Assembly: GCF_018446385.1 (NCBI RefSeq)
Contig: NC_056001.1
Location: forward strand, 7,459,600-7,523,599
Direction of reading: 5' to 3'
Source: Zingiber officinale
Taxonomy: Eukaryota > Streptophyta > Magnoliopsida > Zingiberales > Zingiberaceae
DNA: 64,000 bases
Shown: positions 11,173 through 21,440 of the stretch, piece after piece
Layout: the number at the start of each line of letters is the position of its first letter
How positions within the stretch are numbered: the first letter of the stretch is position 1
The notes under the pieces: generated by a model
The model's input: the letters and a program-made list of their open reading frames with translations, nothing else
Told to the model about the DNA's origin: nothing
Databases searched by the model: none
Program-made: the position numbers and the translations under genes

Positions 11173-12648
11173 CTATGGGGTAGAGAAGATGCTCCTAGGT
11201 ACCCAATACCTATTTGAGCTCATTGGGTTCACTAAATATTCACTAGGGATAACTTCCCTAGCAACCCTCCTAATGACCCTCTTAGGCTTTAAAGCCTTGG
11301 TCATTTGGGACTCATCAAGATCAACTCTAGGGGTGACTCCCCTTGTGACCTTGGTGGTGGTCTTCCTAGCCCTAGATTTTCTTCCATAATCGAATGGAAC
11401 ATTATGATAAGTGGGCTTGACCACTTGGGACTTAGGTTTGTGACCCAAACCTCTCTTGTCCTTTGACTTGGGTTTTTGACCCTTAGACCCTAGAGTTGAC
11501 TTTTCTAAGTTCTTAAGAGCCTTTTCCAAAGTATCAAGTCTTGACCTCAAGACTTGATTCTCCTTCTCTAATACCTCAAGTTTTAATTTATCATTATTCC
11601 TTGAGGTATTTCTAGGCATATGTCTAGATGATTTGGGATTTCTACCTAGGTTCTCCTTAACCTTAGATGAGTTAATCCTAGTGTTATCATTTCTAGCATT
11701 GTCCTTACCTAGACTAACATGCTTGGCACCTAAGCACATATATCGATTCCTAAGATTATCATGCTTATCATTCTTGACAATTGCAATAAAACTACTAGCA
11801 TGAGTCTTATTATTATTGCAAGAATGTGCCTTAAATGTTACCTTAGGGTTTGCCTTAGCTCCCCCTATCGACGTGCTCGGTCTCTTGTCCTTGTGAGATT
11901 GCCTCCCCCTCGGACATTGACTCCGATAATGTCCCCTTCGCTTGCATTGGAAGCACACCACGTGTTCCTTGCCCTTGCGTGTCGGGACTCCGGCTTCCTT
12001 GACCTTTGGCGCCGGTGGAGTCTTTCTAATCCTCTTTGGACATTTGCTCTTGTAGTGCCCAAATTCCCTACACTCAAAGCACATTATATGCAATTTATTT
12101 GAACTTAAATTGCTTGAGTTACCTAGGGTTGAGGATGGATGAATGCTCTCTTCTTCATCCCTTCCGGAGGTAGAAGCTTCTTCCTCTTGCTCCATTCTTG
12201 AAGAAGAACTCTCCTCCTCTTCTTCCTTAGATGTTGAGTAACCCTCAACTTCTAATTCCTCTCCTCCATGATGTGAGCTGCTTGGCTCACTTGACTCCTC
12301 TTCATGGCTTGAAGTGGAGTTTCCCTCATGGAACTTTGCCAAGTTGTTCCACAACTCCTTGGCATTGTTGTATCCTCCTATCTTACACAATATATCATTA
12401 GGTAAAGAAAATTCAATGATTTTCGTTACCTCATCATTGATGGTTGATTGGTGGATTTGCTCCTTGGTCCACTCCTTCTTCTCTAGGGTTTCTCCTTTCT
12501 TGTCCATCGGAGACTTGAAGCCTAATTGAACACAACTCCAATTTTCAAGATTAGTCATAAGAAAATACCTCATTCTTACCTTCCAATACGCGAAGTCGCA
12601 GCACTCGTAGAATGGTGGAAACGTGATGTCTTCTCCGAGTCGATCCAT
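11173..12648 (-). CDS. Copia Gag protein (retroelement)
   Basis: An uninterrupted 491-codon frame encodes a Copia-type Gag. Residues 1-110 resemble the plant retrotransposon Gag N-domain (FAYWKVRMRYFL, then NNAKELWNNLAKFHE). An acidic serine/glutamate-rich linker spans about 115-170. Two CCHC zinc knuckles follow, CFECREFGHYKSKC near 190 and CFQCKRRGHYRSQC near 232. A basic region, a heptad-like coiled coil (LEVLEKENQVLRSRLDTLEK, about 360-390) and a conserved basic tail ending RYWVPRSIFSTP complete it. Gag packages the element RNA into virus-like particles in the cytoplasm. The start codon lies about 50 bases beyond the PBS. No protease or pol domain follows before the stop. Confidence 0.9.
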   Translation of the reverse strand: MDRLGEDITFPPFYECCDFAYWKVRMRYFLMTNLENWSCVQLGFKSPMDKKGETLEKKEWTKEQIHQSTINDEVTKIIEFSLPNDILCKIGGYNNAKELWNNLAKFHEGNSTSSHEEESSEPSSSHHGGEELEVEGYSTSKEEEEESSSSRMEQEEEASTSGRDEEESIHPSSTLGNSSNLSSNKLHIMCFECREFGHYKSKCPKRIRKTPPAPKVKEAGVPTRKGKEHVVCFQCKRRGHYRSQCPRGRQSHKDKRPSTSIGGAKANPKVTFKAHSCNNNKTHASSFIAIVKNDKHDNLRNRYMCLGAKHVSLGKDNARNDNTRINSSKVKENLGRNPKSSRHMPRNTSRNNDKLKLEVLEKENQVLRSRLDTLEKALKNLEKSTLGSKGQKPKSKDKRGLGHKPKSQVVKPTYHNVPFDYGRKSRARKTTTKVTRGVTPRVDLDESQMTKALKPKRVIRRVAREVIPSEYLVNPMSSNRYWVPRSIFSTP

Positions 12649-12696
12649 TCTCTAGCTTGTGCTCCTCCGGATGTTAATCCGATGAAGAGCAACCTC

Positions 12697-12708
12697 GCTC
12701 TGATACCA
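12697..12708 (-). promoter_or_regulatory. Primer binding site (initiator-Met tRNA)
   Basis: The minus strand reads TGGTATCAGAGC two bases inside the 5' LTR, complementary to the 3' end of plant initiator-Met tRNA. Confidence 0.9.
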
Positions 12709-12710
12709 CT

Positions 12711-14574
12711 TGTTAGGATCCTTCGTACGGAGGCTAGAGAGGGGGGTGTGAATAGCCGACCCCAAATCGTCGCGTTTCTACAAAACGTGTTAGCGCAGCG
12801 GAAAATAAACACAGAAACGAAAGGGAAAGAAGACAAACCTCAAACAAACCGATGTAACGAGGTTCGGAGATAAACTCCTACTCCTCGGCGTGTCCGTAAG
12901 GTGGACGAAGTCTATCAATCCGTCGGTGGATGAGTTCCCGGAGAACCGGCTAATAAATGTTCCTTGTGGGTGGAGAAACCTCGCCACAATACTTGTAACA
13001 ACAAGAAAGGAGTACAAGGAAAGCAAGAAGCAAATACAAACAACAATATGAATGCAACACTCGCTTGCCTTCTCTGTCGATCGGAGGCGATGAAGCAGCA
13101 ACTTCACAACCCAAACGCAGCAGCTGATTGATGACTGGAAGCTCACGCGAAGCTTCGGAAGCGAGCTCAACAAAGCTCAGAACCTCAGAGCACAGAAGCA
13201 AAAGCTTCAATCCAAGGAAGAAGAAGAAGGAAGAAGTTGTTGTTGCGATCACTGTAGACTCCCCTTATATCCTCTGGTATCTCCCTGCACCCTGCGAAGA
13301 GGAAACAGAAGCAACAGACGAAGCAGAGACTAGCCGTTGTGTCACAACGGCTAGTGCTGGACCGATCAGGCTCCATCCTGATCGGTCCAGGAGGATCCTG
13401 ATCGGTCTGTGGACCGATCAGGCAACGATCAGTGGCCTACTGATCGTTTCCTGATCGGTCTTGTGGACCGATCAGGGATCCTCCTGATCGGTCTGTGGAC
13501 CGATCAGGCTTCCTCCTGATCGGTCTGTGGGCCGATCAGGCTACAATCAGTGACCTCCTGATCGTTTCCTGATCGGTCTGTGGACCGATCCCCAACTCCC
13601 GGATTGCCTTGATCGTTTCCTTCTGCTTCGTTACTGATCGGTCCGGTGACCGATCAGCTAATCCCAGGTCTCACTGGATCGGTCACCAGACCGATCCAGA
13701 TGACCACTTAGAGCTTCCCATCAGCCCTAAAGCCTCGAGAACGAGCTACCAAGCCCTCTCCGACCTTCTCATCCGGTCTAGAGAATGAGCTCCCGAGCCC
13801 TCTCTGACCTAGTCCGGAGAACGAGCTTCCGAGCCCTCTCCGACGTCTGGTCCAGAGAACGAGCTACCGAGCCCTCTCTGACCTAGTCCGGAGAACGAGC
13901 TGCCGAGCCCTCTCCGACTTCCACGTCCGGTCCAGAGAACGAGCTACCGAGCCCTCTCTGACCTAGTCCGGAGAACGAGCTACCGAGCCCTCTCCGACTT
14001 CGCATGCCAAGCTTCCAAACTTGGACTTCTCCCGTGCCAAGTCTCCATACTTGGACTTTTCCGTGCCAAGTCTCCATACTTGGACTTTTCTCGTGCCAAG
14101 TCTCCATACTTGGACTTTTCACCAGATGTCTGGTCAACCTTGACCTATCTGGATTTCCCTTGCCTGGCTTCACTCACCAGGACTTTCCAACTGCCTGGCT
14201 TCACTCACCAGGACTTTCCCTTGTCTGGCTTCACTCACCAGGACTTTCCTTTCACCTAGCTTCACTCACTAGGATTTTCACCTGGCTTCACTCACCAGGA
14301 CTTCTCCGACTGCCTAACATCCCAGTTAGGACTTTTCACCAGTCAAGTATCCGGTCAACCTTGACCTACTTGACTCTTCTTCATCCAACCTAATCAAACC
14401 CTGATCAGTATCTCTCCGCATGGACAACTGCACCTGCATTGTCCATGTCTACATGTCTTTCTGTTCTTGTCAAACATCGTCAAACATAACTCGTCAAACA
14501 TCAAAACACAACTCGAGTCAAGTCAACTCGAGTCTGGTCAACCAGGTCAACCTTGACCTAAGGTTGCACCAACA
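12711..14574 (-). repeat. 5' LTR of the first gag-only element (1864 bp)
   Basis: This is the partner of 7633-9411. It carries the same three arrays (13356-13702, 13738-14002, 14004-14346), with more units in the last. Confidence 0.9.
14004..14346. repeat. Variable-stem hairpin array, expanded copy
   Basis: It has the same unit plan as 8958-9195 but more copies: an extra CCAAGT/ACTTGG unit and five CTTCACTCA-loop units against two in the partner LTR. One of the five has the stem CCTAG/CTAGG in place of CCTGG/CCAGG. Confidence 0.85.
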
Positions 14575-15964
14575 ATCTTTAAAATTAAAATCTCCTTTCA
14601 ATCTACAAATAAGGAAATATATCAAATCTTTTCTTAATCTTTTGTAGAAACTTATAAAAGAAAATATTTAATTTTAAAACTCTCTTTTTAAATCATGAAC
14701 ATGGTTACAAAAAGGAAAGTTTTCTCAAAATTAAAATCTTCCTTCCAATCTACAAATAAGGAAAGATATCAAATCTTTTCTTAATCTTTTGTAGAAAGCT
14801 ATAAAAGAAAAGATTTAAATTTTAAACTCTCTTTTAAAACCATGGAACCCATATAAGAAAATTTTAAAATTTAAAATCCTTTTAAATTGATTAGGGCCGA
14901 CCACTTATGCTTGGGCTCCAAGCATTGGTCGGCCCCCTTACTTGGCTCAATCTTTGGGTCATGGCCGGCCCTAGCTTGGGCTCCAAGCTAGCTTGGCCGG
15001 CCACTAAAGAGTGGGTAAGAAGATGGGTATAGGTGGGTATAATTCTCTCTGTACAAGAGGCTACGATAGAGACCGAGATGAGGAATTGGTTTTTGTCTCC
15101 CGATGAAATTAAGCTTCTTGTGTTCGCCCCGAACACCCAACTTAATTTCATCAATAATAATTCATACTACTAAAGAATTATTATTGAACTACCGCACCAA
15201 TCCCAAATTACGTTTTGGGCTCTTTCTTATTATGAGTGTGTTATTCTCCCTGTGTTTAAGATGTCGAATGTCCACTAATTAAATGAGTTACTGACAACTC
15301 ACTTTAATTAATTTCTTAGATCAAGAGTAGTACCACTCAATCTTATCATCATGTCAGACTAAGTCCACCTAGAGGGTTTAACATGATAATTTTATGAGCT
15401 CCTTTTGGGGACATTCTCAACCTAGAGTATTATGACATAGTTTTCTTCTATAATCAACAACACACACTATAAGTAATATCATTTCCCAACTTATCCGGCC
15501 TTTTGATTTATCGAGCTAAATCTCACCCTTTGATAAGTCAAAGAAATAAATACTAAATATATGTGCTTGTTATTATATTAGGGTTAAGAGCACACACTTC
15601 CATAATAACTAAGGTCTAGTTCTTTTATTAAGTCAGTATAAAAAGAACTTACCTTAAATGGTCCTACTCAATACACTTAAAGTGTACTTGTGTAATTTAT
15701 TAGTCAAGATAAACTAATACCTAATTACACTACGACTATTCCAACGGTTTGTTCCTTTCCATCTTAATCGTGAGCAACTGTTTTTTATTTATAAAGAACT
15801 GATAACACGATCTTCTGTGTGTGACACCACACACCATATTATCTACAATATAAATTAATTGAACAACTACACTTAACAAATAAATGTAGATATTGATCAA
15901 TGTGATTCTTTTATTTCTAAATAAATATTTATACAAAGCTAGACTTTTAGTATACACTCTAACA

Positions 15965-16501
15965 CATGTTTAGGCTCTTGGAGCCAATTTTAAATTTTTC
16001 AAGGGCTTTGGTAAGGTATTCTACCTTTTCCCTTAAATCCTTATTTTCTTCTTCTAAACATGATACATTTAAGCTAGAAGAAGAAGCATGCATACTAGAG
16101 GAATTTTTCACCTTAGATTACATGGATTCTAATTTTTCTTCTAAGCAAATAATATCTTTTTTTCAAAGACTTACTCTTTCTTTTTACTTTAAACAAATCC
16201 TTGTTTGTACTTGTAATAATCTTGGCTAAAGTTTGAGTGGGTAGATTGTATACCTCACTTACTGAGAAGTCCAAATCTGATGTTTAACCTCCTCCTTCAC
16301 TTGAGCTCCCTTCTTCTTCACTTGAGCTTCCTCCTTTTTCATTTTCAGATGAAGTGGAGGCTAAATCATCAACTCCCATTAAGACAAAATGGGAGAAGTC
16401 TCCTTCGAATTTAGGTGGATGGATGCTTGAACCGACTATATTAATGATATTGCTCTTCTTGACAATTAGTCCGTTGAAGATGTTCTCTCTCTGATACCAC
16501 T
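15965..16501 (-). pseudogene. Decayed gag-like end of the outer Copia element
   Basis: Glutamate/serine-rich and coiled-coil-like coding texture on the minus strand leads up to the PBS (about 16488-16499) of the right LTR. It is a fossil and I cannot define a reading frame. Confidence 0.5.
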
Positions 16502-17512
16502 TATTGAAAATTATATGGTCGGTTAGAAGGGGAGGTTGAATAGCTTGTTATCTCAAATTGTTTTCTTTTCTACAAATCATTAGTTGCGTAGCAAAATAAA
16601 ACTAAAACAATAAAAGCAGTAAGAATGAAAACAATTAAACTCTAATACATTTCCTTTTATGTGATTCAGAGATTGTTTGCTACTATTCCACGGCTTGTCC
16701 TTGAGGTGGACGACCCCTCAATCTATCGGTGGATTAGTTCCTGGCAATCTCCGTCTAAAACTTACTCCTTCTCGATGGAGTACAACCTTTCACAAAGCTC
16801 TCTTACTTTTTACAAGATGAAACTTAGGTTTAGGAGGAAGAGAAAGGCTTAGAAGCTTAAGAGATGACTTAAGAGTTTTTCAACAAAGATCAACAACCTC
16901 CTTCATCTCTCAAATCTCATTTAAATATAGTGAAAAGATTTGATCACAAAACAACTCATTTCCTGCATCAGTCGACTAGTGTAGCTGTTGGACATAGCCA
17001 ACGATACTCCAAAAAATTCGAGATTCTACCAATAGCTTTCTACCAATCAACTGGTGTCACTACCAATCGACTGATCTTCACAACCATTGGGCATAGAATC
17101 ATTCTGTGCTCAGAATTTGGACTAGTCGACTGACCTCGGTATTAGTCGACTGATCTCTTATATTCACTCACACTCATCCTCTCCGAAGTCACCCTTGAAG
17201 CCTCTTCCTCGGCCTTCGTCCCTCATATGCACTTGAGCTCGTGGCTCCTCTCCATGCCTTCCTTCGCGTTACCTTAAAGTCCATTTCCCTCGGCCCACTC
17301 CTTTGCTCCTCGTCCGGTAGTCTCTCGGATGCACCATCCTTCACCAATCTCAAGGACCCAAGTTATAGGATGAGACTTTGCTCATGTATTTTATCAAGTC
17401 CTGCATGACTCAAACACATATCAAAATAGTATGAAAGTCTAACTTAAATTTTTTGATACACACATCAAAATCATGATCGTATCCTATCAAACCTAGGTCG
17501 ATTGCACCCACA
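16502..17512 (-). repeat. 5' LTR of the outer Copia element
   Basis: It aligns with 4283-5324 throughout and ends TTGCACCCACA, followed by the target duplication gtttt. Confidence 0.8.
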
Positions 17513-17673
17513 GTTTTGTTCCAATTAAATAAGTCATAACACCTCCACTGAAAGATTACTATCACTTGTGCAACTATAAAGTTGTTCATTTAAATTATAA
17601 TATAATAATTTAATATATTGATTATGTGAGCTGCTTTATCTTAATTATAATGTAATACTTTTCTTTCTCACAG

Positions 17674-17782
17674 ATGAATGTGGAAAGAAACTGAAAGTGA
17701 GTTTTCTGTTTTACCAAGAAAGATACTCATATATTTTCGAGAAGATGCAATATTACCAGAAATATTCAATCCAAGAAGCAAG
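17674..17782 (+). pseudogene. Exon-like remnant of an unidentified host gene
   Basis: A pyrimidine tract and TCTCACAG precede, and AAG then GTATATTG follows. The third frame is open throughout: ECGKKLKVSFLFYQERYSYI, then FEKMQYYQKYSIQEAR. It looks like a real exon, but I do not recognise the family. It lies just past the nested elements and may belong with the piece at 4176-4277; the phases of the two do not fit directly. Confidence 0.35.
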
Positions 17783-18239
17783 GTATATTGAAACTAATAT
17801 GCATGTCTAGTACATAGGGTTTTTACTTTTATATAGACTTAATATGAATCCAAAGTTTATGAATTATATCTACATATTTTTATTTGAATTGTATGACACA
17901 TTTTTTGTTCAATAGTAAGAAAATTGATCAGTTATACTTTTATGATATTCTAATTAGTATTATTTATAAGAGTTTAGTTAAGCAATTCATGGTGTAAATA
18001 TAATAGACAACGGTTTTGTAGATAGAAATTTATAAAAAATGACAATGATTTTTAAGCGTTGCAAAGCTTTATCTTTGCAAAAAAAAACAATGTGTTTTAA
18101 ACATTGTCTTTGAACGAATTTTTAACAACAGTGCTTTTAACAATACTTTTTTAGCCACATATATAAATAATACATAAAAAGTGTTATCTTTTAGCTTTTT
18201 TTTTCTTATATTGGTGGTGTGGTATTTGTAGAAAACTAA
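17783..18239. other. AT-rich interval, nothing recognised
   Basis: There is no open frame or repeat edge that I can support. Confidence 0.4.
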
Positions 18240-18780
18240 AGGGCATATGCTTACATATCGAAGATTAGATTTCTTGGACGTGATTGGATATTTGGACTTT
18301 GATTTTTCCGGATGCTTAGATAATAGGAGGTCCACTTCAGTCTACATTTTCATGCTCATTGGAGGATCGATATCTCGGAAGAGCATCAAGCAAACGCTAG
18401 TAGTCACTTCCACTCTAGAGACAGAGTTGATAGCATGCTATGAAGCATACAATCATGACATTTGGTGACAAAACTTCATCACATCACTAAAGATCATTAA
18501 TGGTATTGATAGACCATTATGGATCAACTCTGATAATAAAGACGGCAGAACTTCATCACATCGCTAAAGATCATTAATGGAATTAATAGATCATTATGGA
18601 TCAACTATGATAATAAAGCCACGAAACTCTATGCCAAGAAAAACCATAGTTCATCAAAGTCCAAGAATATCAACATCAAATTTCTGACTATTAAACAAAG
18701 AGTTTAGAGTCGTCAGGTCATGATAGAGCGCATCAGTACAGATTCCATGTTGACAGATCCCCTTACCAAGGCTTGATACT
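18240..18780 (+). pseudogene. Copia RNase H domain relic
   Basis: The translated texture IGYLDFDFSGCLDNRRSTS followed by GGSISRKSIKQ and ETELIACYEA matches the end of Copia pol (RNase H: D-x-DFAGC, RKSTSGY, SWKSKKQ, E-x-E). DSMLTDPLTKA near the end is the usual Copia pol C-terminus. It is a broken fossil with several breaks and is unrelated to the gag-only elements. Confidence 0.8.
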
Positions 18781-20103
18781 TAAGATGTTTCATGCATATA
18801 TTGTAGATATGAAAGTTATTCTTATGGAAGAAGAATTTATCTAGTGAGAATATGTATTTTCTTTATTGCTCTATATTTTTGTTAATAAAGATAAACACTT
18901 TATTTTAATTATTATATGTACTTAAAGTTCAAAATATTAATGAGAATTTTGTTTATTTATTTGACACTCTGAAATAAAGTATCATGATTTACTATTATTA
19001 TTTAACATTTAGTGTTTATAAATATGATATAGATTCACTTGGAATCATAAATCTTGGATCATGATTTGCTAGTACATGGTTTAGTATAAAGTTTTAGCAA
19101 ATATGATTAGACCCTTTTGGGTCACTTCAAGACCTATTGAAAATTTACATGTACTAATCATATTTCATATAATTTCTACTCTATACATCCACATCTTGAT
19201 CTATGTCATTAATGACATTGGTATTGTGATTATTGTTAGGATTTGTTACATGCATATATAGTAGGTATGATCTCTTTAGTCCTATACTAATGAAGTTAAT
19301 GAACCAAATTATTTATTGAGATATTTTATACACAAAACTTGATATCAACTAAAGTTATAATTGTATTTTATATACAACTCACATGTAGCTCAAGTGGAAA
19401 ATTATTTGATATTATTATTCCTTTTGGTGGACTTAATTATAAGTTGTGAATACGAATATGAAATATTTAAGTGATCTAATTTGATATTATTGGGTTTCGA
19501 GTTATTTATGTGAGTTTAAAGTATAGAACTCTTTAACTCGATCAGTTATCATAGGGTTGATAATAGATTGGAGTGTCGATATAAGGGAAAGGTCCCCAAG
19601 GAGTTAGGCATTTTGACATAACCTTTGTTTCCCATTGACGAAAGTTACATGATGTTATCAACCTAATTCCCTTGAAAGGTTTTTCTTATTGCTTCCGTTT
19701 CTTTTTCTTTTTCTTTTTCTTTTTTCTACAAGATCATTGGATTCTAAGACGATACGGCAAGATAAGGACGATAACTCTACAATCAAATTCCTTATCACTT
19801 TTAGTTTATACTTTTACTTTACTATATCATGCGTTCATTAAAGTAAAATCATACACATATGTTGTATTTCCTATTTTGAGGTTTTTTTCAGTTCCTAGAA
19901 TTTGTGCGACTTACGATGTAAAAGTTCTTTCAACTTTTTGGTGAGCTTTCAAATGAATAAACCCAAGTTTCAAAAATAAGCATTCTTATGATAAATTTGA
20001 TCGACCAGAAGCAATAAGATTTAATCAAAAGCATCGAGCACAAATACGTTGCTTATATGCCACTTAACTCTGACTCCACTAGAAATAGCTAAATAAAATC
20101 AAG
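18781..20103. other. Probable 3' end of the Copia relic, then AT-rich DNA
   Basis: AT-rich DNA follows the RNase H relic. An LTR-like start (TGTTAGGATTTG near 19235) is possible but has no partner here. A (TTTTTC)n tract lies at about 19692-19720. Confidence 0.4.
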
Positions 20104-20111
20104 GATACATC

Positions 20112-20400
20112 AGGGATAGATTATTTATAATTATGATTATATTATAGTCACAATCCGATTATAATTAATTACGATCTCTTCCTAGATTCTTTAAGTTATA
20201 ATTTGGATCGGACGGATGACCGAAGGCCACTGACAATGGACAAGTGACTAGACAGCTTGACGCCAAACAGGGGTGGCCTCCGGTCATCCGTCCTGATCCA
20301 AACTATAATATGGAGGGACAGTAAATCTAGAAAAGGATGATAATCAATTACGATCAAATTGTGACCATGATTCGATATAATTATAAATAGTCTATTCCCT
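20112..20400. mobile_element. Hairpin MITE, hAT-like
   Basis: The two halves (about 20112-20232 and 20271-20400) are inverted copies over roughly 125 bases, ending AGGGATAG and CTATTCCCT. Near-identical 8-mers flank it (gatacatc at 20104, gatccatc at 20401), fitting the 8-bp duplication of hAT elements. It has no coding capacity. Confidence 0.75.
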
Positions 20401-20414
20401 GATCCATCATTCAT

Positions 20415-20624
20415 TGTAGCAAAAGGTGAATACGCTCGCCCCCAGCGCTCCCGCCAACTCGTCCTAAGGCCAACACGAAGGAGGTAAATCACGGGCGGCT
20501 ACTAGCCTTTGGAATAGTGACTAGCACATAGGGAGGTATTTACCTTGGCTTTGCCGAGATTCGAACCCCAGACATCATTATGGCAACACCTTATGCGCTA
20601 GCCACTAGACCCATCCGAGGAGGC
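20415..20624 (-). mobile_element. tRNA-derived SINE
   Basis: On the minus strand it begins GGGGCCTCGGATGGG, with an A-box-like TAGTGGCTAGCGCATAAGG and a B box GGGTTCGAATCTC 30-40 bases later. The sequence gatccatcattcat flanks both sides (20401-20414 and 20629-20642), a target duplication of at least 14 bp. Confidence 0.85.
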
Positions 20625-20779
20625 CCCTGATCCATCATTCATGGACCAAGAGAAATGAGCTCAATAAAATCATACAAACTTTTTCTGGCAAATTTGTCAA
20701 AGATCATACATTCATCCAAGCATTTCACACAATCGATTTCACATTTATTTAAAAAAATAAATAAATTAGAAAATTGAAC

Positions 20780-21440
20780 AAATCATTAGGGCTATAAATG
20801 AACTAAACGTTCGTGAATAAGCTTGGTGTTCAGCTTGATAAGAGTTTGCTTATGTTCGTTCAATATACATATGGTTAATTAAATAAACAAGCTTGAACAG
20901 TTCGTTAAACTAAATAAATAAGCTTGAACAGTTCGTTAAGCTAAACAAATAAGCTTGAACGCATATGTGTTCAGCTCGTTAATGTTCGTGAACAATATTC
21001 GTGAACAATGTTCACGAACCATATTCATTAATAAAAATCTTTTTAATATGCTAAATAAATAATAAAATAAATAAATTTAAATTATCAAGCTCACTAATTA
21101 ATCAAACAATTAAAAGTTTCAAACAATCAAACAAGCTTGAATTGAGAGCTTAATAATATCTAAACGAACTAAGCTCAAACCAAGCTCGAACCAAGCTCAG
21201 ACCAAGCTTGAATTGAGAGCTTGATAACATCTAAATGAGCCAAGCTTCAAACAAGCTCAAGCTCATAAAAAATAAATCAAGCCAAGTTTGAACACTCATT
21301 TCAAAAACTTGTTCATTTTAAACTCGGTTCGGCTCAGCTTGGTTACCTTATCAAATAAACTTGAACACCACAAAACTCAACTCGGCTCGACTCGACTCGA
21401 CTCGGCTCGGCTCGGCTCGGCTCGGCTTGTTTACAATCCT
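20780..21440. repeat. Dispersed GTTCGTGAAC/AAGCTTGAAC-rich repeat with (CTCGG)n
   Basis: Short phrases (AAGCTTGAAC, GTTCGTGAACA, CAAGCTCGAACC) recur in both orientations. It ends in a pentamer tract of CTCGA and CTCGG at 21381-21427. This resembles a common plant dispersed repeat; I cannot name the family. Confidence 0.6.

Larger units (their letters stand above)
7633..14574 (-). mobile_element. Gag-only Copia (SIRE-like) LTR element, looks whole
   Basis: LTRs at 7633-9411 and 12711-14574 (TGTTAG to CCAACA on the plus strand) are bounded by the 5-bp duplication atctt at 7628-7632 and 14575-14579. On the minus strand the order is LTR, PBS TGGTATCAGAGC (initiator-Met tRNA type), one gag frame, about 1.7 kb of non-coding DNA, the polypurine tract AAAAAGGGGGAGAT, LTR. 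There is no protease, integrase, RT or RNase H. It must rely on proteins from a relative. The LTRs are very similar, so insertion is recent. Confidence 0.9.
6416..15964. mobile_element. Long LTR-like unit (probable solo LTR), split by a nested element
   Basis: The ends are TGTTGG and CTAACA. The 5-bp sequence catgt flanks both sides (6411-6415 and 15965-15969). With the nested 7633-14574 element removed the unit is about 2.6 kb. Its last 726 bases recur at 1767-2492. I found no second terminal repeat inside it and no coding frame, so a solo LTR is the best reading; a short non-autonomous element is the alternative. Confidence 0.65.
4283..17512 (-). mobile_element. Old Copia-type LTR element carrying nested insertions
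   Basis: Two related LTRs (4283-5324 and 16502-17512) are flanked by the 5-bp duplication gtttt at 4278-4282 and 17513-17517. On the minus strand the PBS TGGTATCAGAGA abuts the right LTR. A purine-rich tract (AAAAAATGGAGAGAT) precedes the left LTR. Acidic and lysine-rich coding scraps at 15965-16480 resemble a gag end. No pol is visible. The LTRs differ at many positions, so this is the oldest layer. It looks broken and is a fossil. Confidence 0.8.

Noticed and set aside
18247-18468. A host gene with an RNase H-like domain
   Set aside because: The motif order and ending are those of Copia pol; it is a retroelement relic.
20550-20610. tRNA gene on the minus strand
   Set aside because: A and B boxes are present, but the stem arms do not close and a long target duplication marks it as a SINE.
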